From NCBI GenBank assembly GCA_002483445.1, contig DLHY01000109.1, positions 1 to 64,000 on the forward strand: a stretch of DNA of 64,000 bases, given 5' to 3'. The position numbers were made by a program, and so were the translations under genes. Shown in pieces: positions 56,995-64,000 of this stretch. Numbering within the stretch: the stretch's first letter is position 1; every line of letters begins with the position of its first letter. This DNA comes from Blastocatellia bacterium UBA7656 (GTDB lineage Bacteria; Acidobacteriota; Blastocatellia; UBA7656). The notes beneath the pieces are model-generated. The model had not been told where the DNA came from. It did no database searches and worked only from the letters and a program-made list of their open reading frames with translations.

Positions 56995-57522
56995 TCAGTA
57001 AGCAGGCATCGCAGGAGTAGAGAGACTGGCTTCCTCAGTTTGAAGCGAGCAGACAGTCAGCAGTTCATCAATGGACAGCACTCGATCAACGTCGAGTATC
57101 AACACAAACCTGTTGTCGAGCTTGCCCATCCCCAGCAGGTAATCCACGCGTATTCGCGTTCCGAAGGCCGGGGGCGGCTCTATCTCCCGGTCTGCTATCT
57201 CGATCACCTGACTGACGGCGTCGACGATGATTCCCATCATAGTAGGCTCTCCCTCCAGGTCTACCTCGACCAACACTATGCACGCCCAGCGGGTCAGGGC
57301 AGTCTCGGCGAGACTGAACTTCACCGCTAGGTCTACGACCGGCACGACGATGCCTCTGAGGTTCATCAGCCCTCGCATACAGGGAGGCATAGTGGGAAGT
57401 CTGGTTATGTGGCCGCACTCTACGACCTCTTTCACCCGAGGTATAGGAATCGCGTATTCCTCGCCTGCCATATAAAAGCCGAGATATACGGTCTGATCGA
57501 CAGGTTCATTGATCTCCTCCAT
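56995..57522 (-). CDS. cheW: CheW-like chemotaxis coupling protein
   Basis: 175 residues, one CheW domain coupling receptor to CheA. The motifs FYMAGEEYAIPIPRVKEVVE, GLMNLRGIVVPVVDLAVKF and IADREIEPPP with GMGKLDNRFVLILDVDRVLS are characteristic. GAGGAG precedes the ATG. It lies 14 bp after mcp and 23 bp before cheR. The C-terminal extension (LQTEEASLSTPAMPAY) is slightly longer than usual. Confidence 0.95.
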   Translation of the reverse strand: MEEINEPVDQTVYLGFYMAGEEYAIPIPRVKEVVECGHITRLPTMPPCMRGLMNLRGIVVPVVDLAVKFSLAETALTRWACIVLVEVDLEGEPTMMGIIVDAVSQVIEIADREIEPPPAFGTRIRVDYLLGMGKLDNRFVLILDVDRVLSIDELLTVCSLQTEEASLSTPAMPAY

Positions 57523-57536
57523 GTCCCGCTCCTCTA

Positions 57537-59171
57537 TCAGAACCTCTGAAAATCGCGCTCGTCCGCATCGCTGACCGAACGTCTGCCATTACCCGAAAGA
57601 CGAGATCGCGCAGGCGAATTGAAATGGTGAGATTGCTGCAAGACGCTCGCGGTTATTTTGCGCAAATCCCGTTCTGTCGAAACATTGTGACTGCGCTCAA
57701 CCCTGACCGCGTCTGTGCAGAAGAAGTCCATCAACTGCTGGAGTTTGCGCGCCTGCATCTCCATCTCTTCAGCCGTACTCGACAGTTCTTCGGATGCCGA
57801 GGCGTTGCGCTGGGTCACATGGTCTATCAACCCCATGACTTTGTTTATCTGGGCCACTCCGAGGGCCTGCTCATTGGAAGCGGTGGCGACTTCGCGGACC
57901 AGATCGGTCGTCTTTCTTATGGACGGGACCAATTCCGTCAGAAGCCTCCCCGACCGCTCGGCAATCTGAACGCTTGAGGCTGATTGTTTGATTATGTCCT
58001 TTGCGGCTTCGCGGCTGCGCTCGGCAAGCCTTCTCACCTCCGCAGCCACCACGGCAAATCCCTTTCCCTGCTCTCCGGCGCGCGCGGCCTCGATTGCCGC
58101 ATTCAGCGCCAGCAGGTTTGTCTGATAGGCAATCTCCTCTATGATCGAGACCTTCTCGGCTATGGCCTTCATGACATCGACGGTTTCCGTGACCACCTTC
58201 GCGCTCTCTTCGGCAGCCTCGGCTCCTCTGAAAGCCATCTGCTCCATGTTCCGGCTGTTTTCGGCAGTCTGGTTGATCGAGGCGACCATCTGCTCCAAAC
58301 TGGCCGTCGTCTCCTCGACGCTGGCGGCCTGCTCGCAGGTGTCTTTCGATAGACCCTGAGACGTGGCCGACACCTGGGCCGAAGCCGCTGAGAGAGCGTC
58401 GGCCTCAGCTATGACCTCAGCTATGACCTGAGAGAATTTTTGTGACATGTCCCTCATAGCTGCAAGCAACTGTCCGCTCTCATCCGTCGAGGTCGCTTCA
58501 ATCTTTGCTGACAGGTTTCCCTGGGCCAGCAGGTTGGCGGCTTCTACCGCCTCCTTCAATGGCCCGGTGACTGCGCGGGTGATGTAAGCGGAGGCGATGA
58601 TGAGCACTGACAGGCACAGGATTATGATCGCCGTCATCAGGAGGGTCGTAGTCTGTTGAGACCTTCGGGTCGCGCTGAATGCGGACGCCACTTCATCCTT
58701 GCTCCGGTTGGAATTCGAGGTGAGCTTTGCGCTGATCGTGGCATGAATCGCATTCATCTGATCCATGGCCCGACTCAGTTCTTCCCCGGTCTCGCCGTTG
58801 ATGAGCCTCAACGTAGACTGGCGGGCCTGACTGTAATACTTCTGCATTTCGAGCCTGATCTGCTCAAGGTCTTCTGACCTGTTTCCATCCAATCGTCGCA
58901 GAAACCTGTCGGCCAGCGCGTCGGTTTCAGACAGAATGCGGGTATCACCAGCAGCGCCGCCATACTCCAATTGCCGGTGAATCCCCGTGAGCATATCTTC
59001 CAGGTCCTTGTTCAATTCGAGCGAGGGATAGTAATCGGTTTCGACCAGCGTAAGGAGCCTTTCATTCTTCTTGCCCACTACGAGGGCGACGAGAAGTACG
59101 AGTAGGAATCCCGTCGCCGCCAGCGATTGCAGGAGAAGTATCTTGTGCTTGAATCTCAGGTTCTTGAACAT
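57537..59171 (-). CDS. Methyl-accepting chemotaxis protein
   Basis: A 544-residue membrane receptor. TM1 is at about 12-33 and TM2 at 174-198, enclosing a ~140-residue periplasmic four-helix-like sensing domain (TDYYPSLELNKDLEDMLTGI ... IHATISAKLTSN). HAMP spans about 198-250. The signalling domain contains the hairpin tip EEIAYQTNLLALNAAIEAAR and AGEQGKGFAVVAAEVRRLAE that bind CheA/CheW. The C-terminal tail of ~60 residues is Arg/Ser-rich and lacks a clear CheR-tethering motif. AAGGGG precedes the ATG. The neighbours suggest it may sense a substrate brought in by the adjacent TonB receptor (inference). Confidence 0.95.
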   Translation of the reverse strand: MFKNLRFKHKILLLQSLAATGFLLVLLVALVVGKKNERLLTLVETDYYPSLELNKDLEDMLTGIHRQLEYGGAAGDTRILSETDALADRFLRRLDGNRSEDLEQIRLEMQKYYSQARQSTLRLINGETGEELSRAMDQMNAIHATISAKLTSNSNRSKDEVASAFSATRRSQQTTTLLMTAIIILCLSVLIIASAYITRAVTGPLKEAVEAANLLAQGNLSAKIEATSTDESGQLLAAMRDMSQKFSQVIAEVIAEADALSAASAQVSATSQGLSKDTCEQAASVEETTASLEQMVASINQTAENSRNMEQMAFRGAEAAEESAKVVTETVDVMKAIAEKVSIIEEIAYQTNLLALNAAIEAARAGEQGKGFAVVAAEVRRLAERSREAAKDIIKQSASSVQIAERSGRLLTELVPSIRKTTDLVREVATASNEQALGVAQINKVMGLIDHVTQRNASASEELSSTAEEMEMQARKLQQLMDFFCTDAVRVERSHNVSTERDLRKITASVLQQSHHFNSPARSRLSGNGRRSVSDADERDFQRF

Positions 59172-59194
59172 AGATGCCCCTTAAAGGGTCGAAA

Positions 59195-59599
59195 TCATTC
59201 CTTGAGTTTGAAGGTGAAGCGCACAATCCCTTCTATGCCGCCGGTCTTCTTGAACTGCCATTGTTTGGCGGCATCAAGAGCGACCAGGCGAAACACGCTG
59301 TGGCCGCGAATGAATTGAGCGCCCATAACCTTCCCGTCGCCTGATACCTTCAACTCGACGATCACAATCCCCTCGATCCTGTGCTTTTGCGCCAGAGTAG
59401 GATAGTCAGGCTCCACGCGCTTGACCGCATACTTTTCTATATTGCGGTCGCCGTCGTCTATCGAGAGCCAGTGCTTTTCGGCGTAGCGCGCGTCGTCGAA
59501 TCCGGCGAGCGGCGATGTGTTGAGCGAAGCCAACGCGACTATCAGCAATAAGACAAGCCGCAGCCGCCTGGACTGTGCGTTTTTAGAAAAGATTGACAT
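59195..59599 (-). CDS. TonB C-terminal-domain protein
   Basis: 134 residues. An N-terminal hydrophobic segment (RLRLVLLLIVALASLNTSPL) anchors or exports it. A TonB-like C-terminal domain follows (KYAVKRVEPDYPTLAQKHRI, EGIVIVELKVSGDGKVMGAQ, AALDAAKQWQFKK), with the YP motif and the W-x-F block typical of TonB energy transducers. It lacks the long Pro-rich spanner of classical TonB. Its gene starts 14 bp after the stop of the TonB receptor gene, so the pair is probably functional together. ExbB/ExbD are not in this window. Confidence 0.85.
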   Translation of the reverse strand: MSIFSKNAQSRRLRLVLLLIVALASLNTSPLAGFDDARYAEKHWLSIDDGDRNIEKYAVKRVEPDYPTLAQKHRIEGIVIVELKVSGDGKVMGAQFIRGHSVFRLVALDAAKQWQFKKTGGIEGIVRFTFKLKE

Positions 59600-59613
59600 G
59601 GGTCTCTCCTCTT

Positions 59614-62600
59614 TCAGAAAATGAACCTGACTACCAGTTGAATGAGACGAGGCCCGCCTCCTCCTATGCCAGGCACTCCGCCTGCCGCGTCCTGGGTTTT
59701 TCTGGAAAGCCCGAAGAAAGGATCAGTGAGTTTTCTTTGCGGCAAAGCCAGATTCGTCGTGTTGAGCAAGTTGAAGACTTCGAATCTCGTCTGCATCTTG
59801 AGTCGCTCGCCGAGGGGCGTCTGCTTGAGGACGGAGATGTCCAGATTGTGGTACCCGTCTCCGGTGAAGGTGTTGCGACCAAGAGTGCCGAACTGTCCGA
59901 CATCGGGGATGAGCGCGACGGGTATTTTCCGGACAGGGTCTAGAGGAAGGTTAGGATCGAAGAACAACTGGCCATCCTTTTTTATGATGGCTCCAGGCAC
60001 ATGGTTTGGCCGGGCATTGAGGCTGGCCGTCAGCGATCTGTCAAATCCGAGCACGAGGCTGAAGGGCTGGCCGGATTGGAAAGAGGCTGTCCCGTTGACC
60101 TGCCAGCCTTCAACCCACCGGTTGCCTTTCAGAGGAATCTCGTAGCTGTAGCCGATAGTGACTCGTTGACGAATATCGAAGACCGAGAGTCCTCTCTCCT
60201 GGTCGATGTCGTGGCTGTTTTGCGGCCCGCCTGTGTCTCCCGTAAAACCGAGTGAATCTGTAGCGTTGTCTATCGACTTGGACCAGGTGTAAGCAGACAG
60301 TATCGAGAGCCCGTTGCTCAGTCGCTTGGTGAATGTGGCCTGAAACGAGTGATAGATCGAGGATGCCGAGCTTTCTTCCTGGAGTATCGCGGTCACGGGA
60401 AACTCCGTGAGCTTGAACAACTGTGTGGGCCGGCGGGCAGTGATATTTGCCGCCGTCGAGAGCGGCCTTCCGGCAGCGTCAGTTCCCGGAATGAAGATCG
60501 CCTGATTGATGTCGCGCACACGAGTGAGCTTCGTGGACTTGGTGCCCACGTATCCCACCGACAGCAGCATATTCTTTCCGAGGTCGCGCTGAAGTATGAG
60601 GTTGAAGTGCTGCGCATAAGGCGTCCTCATATTCTCGTCATAAGTTTTCGGCGAAACCGAAGTGAAGGTTTTCACCAGCGTGGCCGGGTTGAACAGTTCG
60701 GATATTTTCTGACCTGGCAGCGCAATGCTCAGGGCAGTCCACGGATCCCCGACCTGATTGAGGTTCAAGTTGACTGCGGTGGTGAAAAGAATGTTGTCGT
60801 AGTAGATACCATAACCGCCGCGCAAGACCGTTCGCCCGTCTCCGGTTATCAGGAAAGCGAAACCCAGGCGCGGCGCGAAGTTGTTATGGTCTCCTTTGTA
60901 AAGCCCCGATTGGGTATCGAGACCGGGCGTGAAGAAGCCTCGCTCGATTGAGAAATTCGTCAAGCGATGAGTGGGGCTCTCAAGCACCCCGCCGAGTTCG
61001 TACCTCAGTCCGTAATTGAGCACCAGGCGACTGGTCACCTGGTAATCGTCGTGCAGAAACAGAGCCAACTGTGTCTGCCTCATAGGCGTGTCTACATTGC
61101 GCAGATTGATCGAGCCTGCAGCCGCGACTCCCTTGACCAGATCAGCAAGCGGGCTTATGCGCGTGGAGATGCCTGAGAAGGAAAGCGTGCCTGACCCCGC
61201 AGTGGAAATCGATTCGTACATGCGAAGCAGTCGCAGGTCGCCGCCGAATTTTGCGGAGTGACGGCCTCGCACGATTGCGAAAGAATCAGCCAGATGGAAA
61301 TTGCCCATCTTGAAATGAATCGGATAAAGGACGTTGTTGCCTATCCTGGAGATGCCCGATATGTTGATGTCGAACAACCCCGTAGGCGTGGTCACGTGCT
61401 GAAACCCCAGGTCGGAAGGGCTGATGGCGTCTTCCGGGCTGAGGAAGTTGAAATGCCTGTTGTAACCGAACCTGAACTCATTGATCATCCTCGTGCTGAA
61501 ATGGCGCGCGTAGGTGACGGCGAGGTTGTGAGTCCGCGCGTTGCCGTTGAGTCCGAACCCCGGCACGGTCGGAGGCAGCACGTTTGAAAGAAAGACGTTG
61601 GTGATGATCGGATCGAAGAGATCGTTGTCGGAAACGAAGTAACGAAGGGTAATCTCGTCGTTGCCTCCGATCAGGTACTCCGCTTTGAGCATCGCGAAAT
61701 CGTTGCGCGCCCTGATGGTCGGCGTCGCCAGATAGTTTCCGAACTCGCTCTCGGTATTCGGATGAGGGATATATTTGTCTATGATGAGCGCCGCAACCGG
61801 ATCGACCGGCACTTGCACCACCTGCCCTGTCACAGGATTTTTGAATATCCCCTGTCGCTCCTGTTCGGTGGGTACGTTGGAGAAGTGCGGATTGCCGGAC
61901 CGCAGTCGCTGACCTTCGTAGCTCGCCAGGTAAAATACCCTGTCCTTGACGAGCGGGCCGCTCAACGTACCCCCGAACTGATTGTTATTGAACCTGGAAG
62001 CGTCCTTGCCCGCGAGCTTCTCGAAATGATTCGTCCAGTTGAGCGCCTTGTTGCGGAAGAACTCAAAGAGGGTGAAGTGAAGATCGTTGGTGCCCGGCTT
62101 TGTAAGAATGTTGATCATTCCGCCGGAGTGGTAGCCGTGTTCGGCAGAACCGAGGTTAGTGACCATTTTGAATTCCTGCACGGCATCAATCGAGACCTGA
62201 GCGGAAAGGCTGTTCGACAGCGAATTGTTATTGTCTACTCCATCGACGAGGAAAGTGAGCGAGCGGTCGCGCTGTCCGGCGACGGCGAACGGCCCGTTGA
62301 GTATACCGCCTTCTGCTCCGCCCTTGAGCGAGGCGGTCGAACTGACGTTTGCCACCAGCGTGCCGAGTTGGAGAAAATTGCGCCCGTTGATGGGAAGATT
62401 GGAAATCTGCTTGTTCTCGATCACCACCCCGAGAACCGAGTTGCTCGATTCCACGAGCGGCGCGTTCGAGCTTACGACATCGATTCCTTCGGCAGCGCCT
62501 TCCACAACCAGATCAAAACTCACCTTGACCTGCTGGTCGAGGAGCAGAGTAACTTGCCTGAATGCCTTCGCATAGTCATCGGCCTCGACTGTGATTTCAT

Positions 62601-62835
62601 AAGAGCCGACCGCCAGCGAGGGCAGTCGGTAAGCGCCTTCCGAATCCGTTTCGGCCATTCGCGTCTGATTGGTGTTGAGATTCCTGGCAGTGATCCTGGC
62701 GCCCGAGACTGCTTCGCCTGCCTGATTGCGAACGACTCCGGCAACAGCGCCCCCTGTGGCTTGAGCTACGGAGATGTGGGGCAGGCTCAAGGCTAACATA
62801 CAAGCTACGATCAACGGGGTGAGAATTCTCTTCAT
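59614..62835 (-). CDS. Oar-like TonB-dependent outer-membrane receptor in the chemosensory operon
   Basis: 1073 residues from ATG 62835 (GAGGAG upstream; a start 14 codons earlier has none). Signal peptide LIVACMLALSLPHISVAQA. A carboxypeptidase-regulatory-like domain (GGAVAGVVRNQAGEAVSGAR, about 30-110) precedes a plug (SNLPINGRNFLQLGTLVANV; VDGVDNNNSLSNSLSAQVSI) and a long beta-barrel ending in Phe (RLIQLVVRFIF). The layout is that of Oar-type receptors, which carry proteins or large ligands across the outer membrane. It lies between cheA and a TonB-like gene in one transcription unit, which is unusual. Its sequence is distinct from the receptor at 22636. Confidence 0.92.
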   Translation of the reverse strand: MKRILTPLIVACMLALSLPHISVAQATGGAVAGVVRNQAGEAVSGARITARNLNTNQTRMAETDSEGAYRLPSLAVGSYEITVEADDYAKAFRQVTLLLDQQVKVSFDLVVEGAAEGIDVVSSNAPLVESSNSVLGVVIENKQISNLPINGRNFLQLGTLVANVSSTASLKGGAEGGILNGPFAVAGQRDRSLTFLVDGVDNNNSLSNSLSAQVSIDAVQEFKMVTNLGSAEHGYHSGGMINILTKPGTNDLHFTLFEFFRNKALNWTNHFEKLAGKDASRFNNNQFGGTLSGPLVKDRVFYLASYEGQRLRSGNPHFSNVPTEQERQGIFKNPVTGQVVQVPVDPVAALIIDKYIPHPNTESEFGNYLATPTIRARNDFAMLKAEYLIGGNDEITLRYFVSDNDLFDPIITNVFLSNVLPPTVPGFGLNGNARTHNLAVTYARHFSTRMINEFRFGYNRHFNFLSPEDAISPSDLGFQHVTTPTGLFDINISGISRIGNNVLYPIHFKMGNFHLADSFAIVRGRHSAKFGGDLRLLRMYESISTAGSGTLSFSGISTRISPLADLVKGVAAAGSINLRNVDTPMRQTQLALFLHDDYQVTSRLVLNYGLRYELGGVLESPTHRLTNFSIERGFFTPGLDTQSGLYKGDHNNFAPRLGFAFLITGDGRTVLRGGYGIYYDNILFTTAVNLNLNQVGDPWTALSIALPGQKISELFNPATLVKTFTSVSPKTYDENMRTPYAQHFNLILQRDLGKNMLLSVGYVGTKSTKLTRVRDINQAIFIPGTDAAGRPLSTAANITARRPTQLFKLTEFPVTAILQEESSASSIYHSFQATFTKRLSNGLSILSAYTWSKSIDNATDSLGFTGDTGGPQNSHDIDQERGLSVFDIRQRVTIGYSYEIPLKGNRWVEGWQVNGTASFQSGQPFSLVLGFDRSLTASLNARPNHVPGAIIKKDGQLFFDPNLPLDPVRKIPVALIPDVGQFGTLGRNTFTGDGYHNLDISVLKQTPLGERLKMQTRFEVFNLLNTTNLALPQRKLTDPFFGLSRKTQDAAGGVPGIGGGGPRLIQLVVRFIF

Positions 62836-62898
62836 GGCTTTTATCTCCTCTCGATTCCTTCTTTTTGCCGCTCTCATCAGGGGCAGACTCTTGTTTTC

Positions 62899-64000
62899 TC
62901 AGATCGATCTGTAATGCAGGGCAGACTCTTGAACGAGGGCCGGAATATCGAGGACCAGCGCGACCCGTCCGTTGTCGAGCACGGTCGAGCCGGAAACGCC
63001 TACGAGTTGTTTGAACAGCTTGCCCAGAGGCTTGATTACCACCTGGCCCTCGCCGTAGAGATCATCGACGGCAAATCCCGCCTGCCCTGCTTCGTGCCTG
63101 ACGATTATGAGGCTCTCGCGCTCCGGCGGGTCTCCGCTTATACGGAAAAGTTTTCGCAATCGGACATAAGGCACAGCCTCTCCTCTCAAATTGATCAGCC
63201 CGCCGGGTTCTGCCGAACGAACAAGTTCGAGGCAGCCGGTGACCGAATCGACCGGGATCACATAAGTTTCATCTCCGACGCCGACGACGAACCCATCGAT
63301 GATGGCCAGCGTCAGGGGAAGCCTTATGGTGATAGTCGTGCCTTCTCCGGAATGAGTGCTGATCTCAACGGAACCGCGGATGGCTTCGATATTCCGGCAC
63401 ACGACATCCATTCCAACGCCCCGACCGGAAATCTCGGTCACACGCTCGGCGGTTGAAAAACCGGGCTGAAGGATGAGGCGATGTATGGCTTGATCTGTAA
63501 GGACTGACGGGTCGGCGATGATTCCGCGCAATCGAGCCTGCTCGATGATGCGGTCGCGGTTGAGACCTGCGCCATCGTCAGAAATCCGGATTATTATCTG
63601 GTCGCCCTGCTGATTCGCCCGCACGCTGATGCGCCCGCAAGGGGCTTTTCCTTTTTGTATGCGCGCCGCAGGCGTTTCGATCCCATGGTCGATGGCGTTT
63701 CTGATTATATGCGTGAGCGGGTCTCTCAGATGCTCAGCCACAGACGTGTCTACTTCCGCCTCGCCGCCTTCTACGACCAGCCGGGCGAGTTTGCCAGTCG
63801 CTTCGGCCAGATCTCGCACAGTGCGCGTGTACTGGCGAAAGATGGGACTGAGCGGCACCATCCTTATCTTGAGTATCGAATCCTGGAACTCCAGGAAGAG
63901 GCGGTCGATGGCCTCCACTGGTTGTGCAACCTCTTCCCGGTTCTCCAGTCCGCAGGCGCCGAGAACTTGTCTGAGCCGCCCCCGCGCTATGATCATCTCG
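62899..64000 (-). CDS. cheA: CheA histidine kinase, C-terminal part (cut by the window end)
   Basis: The last ~366 residues of CheA, running off the right edge. It contains the end of the dimerisation domain (EAIDRLFLEFQDSILKIRMV), the HATPase (LTHIIRNAIDHGIETPAARI; ISDDGAGLNRDRI; GRGVGMDVVCRNIEAIRGSV; GTTITIRLPLTLAIIDGFVV) and a C-terminal CheW-like domain (PGGLINLRGEAVPYVRLRKL). The frame stays open to base 64000, so the N-terminal Hpt region lies outside. It is the first seen gene of the operon; the TonB receptor gene begins 63 bp after its stop. The HATPase N, G1 and G2 motifs look intact. Confidence 0.93.
   Translation of the reverse strand, partial: EMIIARGRLRQVLGACGLENREEVAQPVEAIDRLFLEFQDSILKIRMVPLSPIFRQYTRTVRDLAEATGKLARLVVEGGEAEVDTSVAEHLRDPLTHIIRNAIDHGIETPAARIQKGKAPCGRISVRANQQGDQIIIRISDDGAGLNRDRIIEQARLRGIIADPSVLTDQAIHRLILQPGFSTAERVTEISGRGVGMDVVCRNIEAIRGSVEISTHSGEGTTITIRLPLTLAIIDGFVVGVGDETYVIPVDSVTGCLELVRSAEPGGLINLRGEAVPYVRLRKLFRISGDPPERESLIIVRHEAGQAGFAVDDLYGEGQVVIKPLGKLFKQLVGVSGSTVLDNGRVALVLDIPALVQESALHYRSI

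Noticed and set aside
61762..62796. Plus-strand open frame of 344 codons opposite the TonB receptor
   Set aside because: Antisense shadow due to codon bias of the receptor gene; no motif, no start signal.

Overview
The window reads as chromosomal DNA of a Gram-negative, free-living heterotroph of roughly 55 % GC. The best guess is an acidobacterium, probably class Blastocatellia. This rests on gene content only: two Oar-type TonB receptors with carboxypeptidase-regulatory N-termini, a secreted TPR-CHAT protein, FN3/Rhs-tail exported proteins, a Ser/Thr kinase with TolB-like and TPR regions, secreted beta-helix/DUF11 proteins, and many short hairpin repeats. There is no rRNA or tRNA gene to confirm it. 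No prophage, CRISPR array or biosynthetic cluster is visible.

Layout. 1-2.6 kb: an insertion sequence at the very edge, next to a truncated small ORF, a 41-codon gene and an exported FN3 protein. 2.6-6 kb: a 776-bp gene-free stretch with a large nested-hairpin repeat, then a response regulator/histidine kinase pair. 6-15.2 kb: mostly housekeeping (S9 peptidase, QueD, isocitrate-dehydrogenase-family enzyme, M17 aminopeptidase, thioredoxin reductase, DUF4149 membrane protein, TPR protein). 15.2-20 kb: a membrane protein, a MITE-like element, an Mrr-like nuclease/TPR fusion and a Ser/Thr kinase. 20-25.4 kb: TonB receptor, BAAT-like hydrolase and exported unknown, all on the minus strand. 25.9-32.6 kb: PabB-PabC fusion, 5'-nucleotidase, exported intradiol-dioxygenase-like protein, an unknown pair, DUF4126.

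32.8-48.1 kb is the most distinctive block. It holds a secreted TPR-CHAT protease, a four-helix-bundle protein, an ECF-like sigma factor overlapping a membrane anti-sigma-like gene, and then secreted proteins (IPT/TIG, unknown, beta-helix/DUF11, zinc metalloprotease, FG-GAP/beta-helix/DUF11). The first four secreted-protein genes each carry the same ~28-nt AT-rich motif upstream. I propose a surface-protein regulon controlled by the adjacent sigma/anti-sigma pair, perhaps triggered by the CHAT protease acting on the periplasmic part of the anti-sigma protein.

48.2-55.7 kb: an unknown protein, uvrA, a DUF433 antitoxin-like gene under an 18-bp perfect palindrome, a DUF1963-like protein, and gmhA with a deoxyhypusine-synthase-like gene. 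The 3' end of that last gene is duplicated on the far side of a PIN/DUF433 toxin-antitoxin module. 56-64 kb: a tight minus-strand chemosensory operon, cheA (cut by the window edge) - TonB receptor - TonB-like protein - mcp - cheW - cheR, with the TonB uptake pair inside it.

Intergenic DNA is rich in repeats: (i) 7-bp-period tandem arrays, usually as facing inverted pairs about 50-230 bp apart, two of which lie inside coding sequences; (ii) a nested four-hairpin element with TCATTAACACC ends (two copies); (iii) hairpins built on a GCTGGCAGC core; (iv) a 151-bp MITE-like element.
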